7,147 bases of DNA from Deltaproteobacteria bacterium (GTDB lineage Bacteria; Desulfobacterota; Desulfobaccia; Desulfobaccales; 0-14-0-80-60-11). The stretch spans positions 1 to 7,147 of the forward strand of contig JAKAGH010000163.1 in assembly GCA_021817645.1 (NCBI GenBank), read 5' to 3'. Positions 4,922 to 7,147 of the stretch are shown here, piece after piece. How positions within the stretch are numbered: the first letter of the stretch is position 1; every line of letters begins with the position of its first letter. The notes beneath the pieces were generated by a model that saw only the letters and a list, made by a program, of their open reading frames with translations, searched no databases and was not told where the DNA came from. A program made the position numbers and the translations under genes.

Positions 4922-5512
4922 TTAACGGCAAACAGTCGGCTCCATCCTAGTATCGGTTGTCCGCCGGTATTGCTTGACTCCTAATTCGTAAAGATCGCGC
5001 CCCTGGCAATCATTGATGACGATGGCTGGCAGATTCTCCACCTCCAGGCGATGGACGGCTTCCGGCCCCAACTCCGGGAAGGCCACCACCTGGGCTTTTT
5101 TGATGCATTGTGAAATCAAGGCCCCGGCGCCGCCCGTGGCCCCCAGGTACACGGCCTTATATTGCTGCAGTGCGGCGATGACTTCAGGACTGCGCTTGCC
5201 TTTGCCGATCATGGCCTTCAAACCCAGCTGCAGCATGGTGGGGGTATAGGAATCCATGCGGTAACTGGTGGTCGGGCCCGCCGCGCCGATGACCCGGCCG
5301 GGCCGGGCCGGGCTGGGACCCACATAATAAAGGATTTGGCCCTTGAAATCCACCGGTAATTCCTGACCCGCGGCCAGGAGATCCACCAGGCGTTTATGAG
5401 CCGCATCCCGGGCCGTATAGATGACCCCGCTGACCAGCACCCGGTCGCCGATCTCCAGAACTTCCACGTCTTTATCAATCAAAGGAGGATTCAATTTCAC
5501 CGTTTTGGACAT
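4922..5512 (-). CDS. Class I fumarate hydratase, beta (C-terminal) subunit
   Basis: With the alpha subunit this interconverts fumarate and (S)-malate in the TCA cycle or its reductive branch. At 196 residues it has the usual length of a separate beta subunit. It shows SGVIYTARDAAHKRL (28-42), the substrate-contacting GPTTSYRMDSYTP (79-91), MIGKGK (101-106), GGAGAL (127-132) and the C-terminal FPELGPEAVHRLEVENLPA (145-163). ATG 5512 is preceded by AGGTGA, and the gap to the alpha stop is nine bases, so the two are surely co-translated. L(+)-tartrate dehydratase beta is the close paralogue. GPEAVHRLEVENLPA reads as fumarase to me, but sequence alone does not fully exclude tartrate or a related hydroxy-acid substrate. 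Confidence 0.92.
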   Translation of the reverse strand: MSKTVKLNPPLIDKDVEVLEIGDRVLVSGVIYTARDAAHKRLVDLLAAGQELPVDFKGQILYYVGPSPARPGRVIGAAGPTTSYRMDSYTPTMLQLGLKAMIGKGKRSPEVIAALQQYKAVYLGATGGAGALISQCIKKAQVVAFPELGPEAVHRLEVENLPAIVINDCQGRDLYELGVKQYRRTTDTRMEPTVCR

Positions 5513-5521
5513 ATATCACCT

Positions 5522-6361
5522 TTACAACACCGCTTCTTTGTGGCGGGAGGAATGGCATTGAATGTTGACGGCCACCGGCAGGGAGGCGATATGGCTGGGC
5601 TGCATGAGCACGTGCACCGCCATGGCGGTGATCCTGCCTCCCAGCCCCTGGGGGCCGATGCCCAGGTCGTTGACCTGCTGGAACATCTCCTGCTCCAAGG
5701 CCGCCAGTTCCGGATCGGGATTAGGACTGCCCAATTCCCGGAGCAGGGCCTTCTTGGCCAAGAGCGCGGCCCTCTCAAAAGTGCCGCCGATCCCCACGCC
5801 CACGATGATGGGAGGGCAAGGATTGGGGCCTGCTTCTTTAACCGTGGCCACCACCTTCTCAATGACCCCGGCCCGCCCTTCCGCGGGCTTGAGCATATGG
5901 ACGCGGCTCATATTCTCGCTGCCGCCGCCTTTGGGGACCACCGTGATTTTCAGCCGGTCCCCGGGCACGATTTCGGTGTGAATCACCGCGGGGGTGTTGT
6001 CCCCGGTGTTGGCCCGGGTCAAGGGATGGCACAGGGATTTCCTGAGAAACCCCTCACCATAGCCCTGGCGCACGCCCTCCTGGATGGCCTGCTCAAAATC
6101 CCCGCCGACGATTTGCACTTCTTGCCCTAACTCCACGAAGATCACGGCCAGGCCGCAGTCCTGGCACAGGGGCACCCGCTCGTTGCAGGCAATACCGGCG
6201 TTTTCCACTAGTTGCCGGAAGATTTCCCGGCCGCTGGGGGATTCCTCTTCCTGTTCCCCCCGTTTCAGCGCCGCCAGGATGTCTTCTCCCAAGTCATAGT
6301 TGGCGGCAATGGCCGCTTCTTTAACTGCTTTGGTGATAGCCGCTGTCTCAATCTGCCGCAT
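5522..6361 (-). CDS. Class I fumarate hydratase, alpha (N-terminal, [4Fe-4S]) subunit
   Basis: This is the iron-sulfur subunit of the two-subunit, oxygen-labile class I fumarase. Numbered from ATG 6361 (279 aa), the expected cluster cysteines are Cys66 in PLCQDCG, Cys182 in NPCPPIIVG and Cys269 in IQCHSSRH. They match the three-cysteine pattern of class I enzymes, in which one iron is left free to bind substrate. The family signature KGGGSENMS is at 144-152. The frame can be opened at GTG 6370, which overlaps the stop of the preceding gene. ATG 6361 is chosen because class I alpha subunits characteristically begin MR-x-I, as here (MRQIETAAITKAV), and GTG 6370 would have a badly spaced ribosome site. 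The PBP stop (6369-6367) is five bases upstream, so translation is probably coupled. Tartrate dehydratase alpha is the alternative. Confidence 0.93.
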   Translation of the reverse strand: MRQIETAAITKAVKEAAIAANYDLGEDILAALKRGEQEEESPSGREIFRQLVENAGIACNERVPLCQDCGLAVIFVELGQEVQIVGGDFEQAIQEGVRQGYGEGFLRKSLCHPLTRANTGDNTPAVIHTEIVPGDRLKITVVPKGGGSENMSRVHMLKPAEGRAGVIEKVVATVKEAGPNPCPPIIVGVGIGGTFERAALLAKKALLRELGSPNPDPELAALEQEMFQQVNDLGIGPQGLGGRITAMAVHVLMQPSHIASLPVAVNIQCHSSRHKEAVL

Positions 6362-6366
6362 TAATC

Positions 6367-7147
6367 TCACTCTTCCATATCGTTTTTGAAAAATTGTTGG
6401 CTGGAAGCGGAAGCCGAGGGGGCTTTCTCCGGGGCGTTTTCTTCCGGATAGAACTCCTCGTTTTCCACTGCTTCTTCGTCATCTTTTACGGCCTCTTCCG
6501 CACCCTTTTTAGCCAGGACCGTACCGCCGCCGAAATCCTCCACCGGCTGGTGCTTCAGGGCCTCCCGCATGTAGGAGATAAAAATCGGGGCCGCGGCCTG
6601 GGACCCGGTCTCCTTGGCGCCCAGGCTGCGCTCATCATCCATACCCACCCAGGTCCCGGTGATCAGAGACGGAGTAAAGCCGATGAACCAGGCATCCCGG
6701 GTCTTGTTGGTGGTGCCGGTCTTGCCGCCCATGGGACGCCCCAGCACCTGGACCCGGGTGGCGGTGCCCCGCTGCACCACGCCCTCTAAAAGCTGCACCA
6801 TCGTGTCAGCCGTTTGCCGGCTGATTACCAGGTGTTGGCGGGGTCGATACTCCAACAGCACCCGGCCGTCCCGGTCTTCAATGCGGTTGATGAACGCGGG
6901 CTCCACCAGATAACCATGATTGGGAAAGACCGAGTAGGCCCGGGTGAGTTCCAGGAGCGTGACCTCCGAGGCCCCCAAGGCCGAGGCATAGTTGGGGAAA
7001 ATGGGTGAGGTGATTCCCAGGGTCTGGGCCATCCTCAAGGTGGAGGGCACGCCGATGGCCATCATCAACCGCACGGTGGGCACGTTCCGGGAACGGGCGA
7101 TGGCCGTGGCCAGACTGATGGGACCGCTGAAGGTATGATCATAGTTT
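6367..7147 (-). CDS. Penicillin-binding protein 1A-type bifunctional peptidoglycan synthase, C-terminal 259 aa (5' end outside window)
   Basis: This is the transpeptidase part of a class A PBP, which polymerises and crosslinks peptidoglycan on the periplasmic face. The frame is open to the window edge (NYDHTFSGPISLATAIARSRN precedes the GTG at 7083), so that GTG is internal. In visible numbering, SRN at 19-21 is the SxN motif and GGKTGTTNKTRDAW at 140-153 contains the KTG motif. The catalytic SxxK and the glycosyltransferase domain lie upstream. FIGFTPSLITGTWVGMDD and the adjacent region are typical of PBP1A. After the domain, a tail of about 60 residues is strongly acidic (EEAVKDDEEAVENEE) and ends in NDMEE. 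The stop falls five bases before fumarase alpha. The linkage of cell-wall and fumarase genes is probably positional rather than functional. Confidence 0.93.
   Translation of the reverse strand, partial: NYDHTFSGPISLATAIARSRNVPTVRLMMAIGVPSTLRMAQTLGITSPIFPNYASALGASEVTLLELTRAYSVFPNHGYLVEPAFINRIEDRDGRVLLEYRPRQHLVISRQTADTMVQLLEGVVQRGTATRVQVLGRPMGGKTGTTNKTRDAWFIGFTPSLITGTWVGMDDERSLGAKETGSQAAAPIFISYMREALKHQPVEDFGGGTVLAKKGAEEAVKDDEEAVENEEFYPEENAPEKAPSASASSQQFFKNDMEE

Noticed and set aside
5396..6130. 244-residue plus-strand open frame across the fumarase genes
   Set aside because: It spans two recognised genes in antisense and is His/Gly/Pro-rich in the manner of reverse-strand shadows of GC-rich genes.
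1..7147. tRNA, rRNA, riboswitch, or a defence/toxin-antitoxin module
   Set aside because: I looked on both strands and saw no cloverleaf, rRNA core sequence, recognisable riboswitch consensus or defence-type gene pair.

Overview
The window looks like chromosomal DNA from a GC-rich anaerobic Gram-negative bacterium, most likely of the former Deltaproteobacteria (Desulfobacterota). This is inferred from the gene set: an HpnI-type hopanoid glycosyltransferase, LarB of the nickel-pincer cofactor pathway, a two-subunit oxygen-sensitive class I fumarase, a PBP1A-type peptidoglycan synthase and a soluble GAF-type histidine kinase. No marker gene fixes the lineage.

Layout. The left part (1-3083, plus strand) holds the 3' part of an hpnI-like gene, a complete larB and a cysteine-motif flavoprotein reductase. 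They are separated by unusually long spacers of 410 and 214 bp. The right part (7147-3156, minus strand) reads as one tightly packed run: the 3' part of a PBP1A gene, fumarase alpha (5 nt gap), fumarase beta (9 nt gap), a histidine kinase (53 nt gap) and, after a 147-bp repeat-bearing spacer, a 63-residue coiled-coil protein. The two groups converge at 3084-3155.

The genes are mostly ordinary housekeeping genes, and I see no undescribed multi-gene system. The notable signal lies in the spacers. They contain short tandem arrays of 7-base units (964-991, 1304-1338, 2114-2141, 2273-2307, 3453-3494 and a degenerate one at 3122-3149). The unit sequence differs from place to place, but the period is always seven. 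Arrays lie just after stop codons or just before start codons, and in three spacers they border dispersed palindromic elements (1221-1283, 2173-2230, 3357-3401). Two of these palindromic elements are diverged inverted copies of each other on either side of larB. The 964-991 and 1304-1338 arrays are also inverted relative to each other and could pair as a long stem.

Annotation points that change gene models: the kinase should start at ATG 4868, not at the upstream TTG; fumarase alpha should start at ATG 6361, not GTG 6370; the small coiled-coil gene is fixed at GTG 3347 by an in-frame stop; and both terminal genes run off the window.
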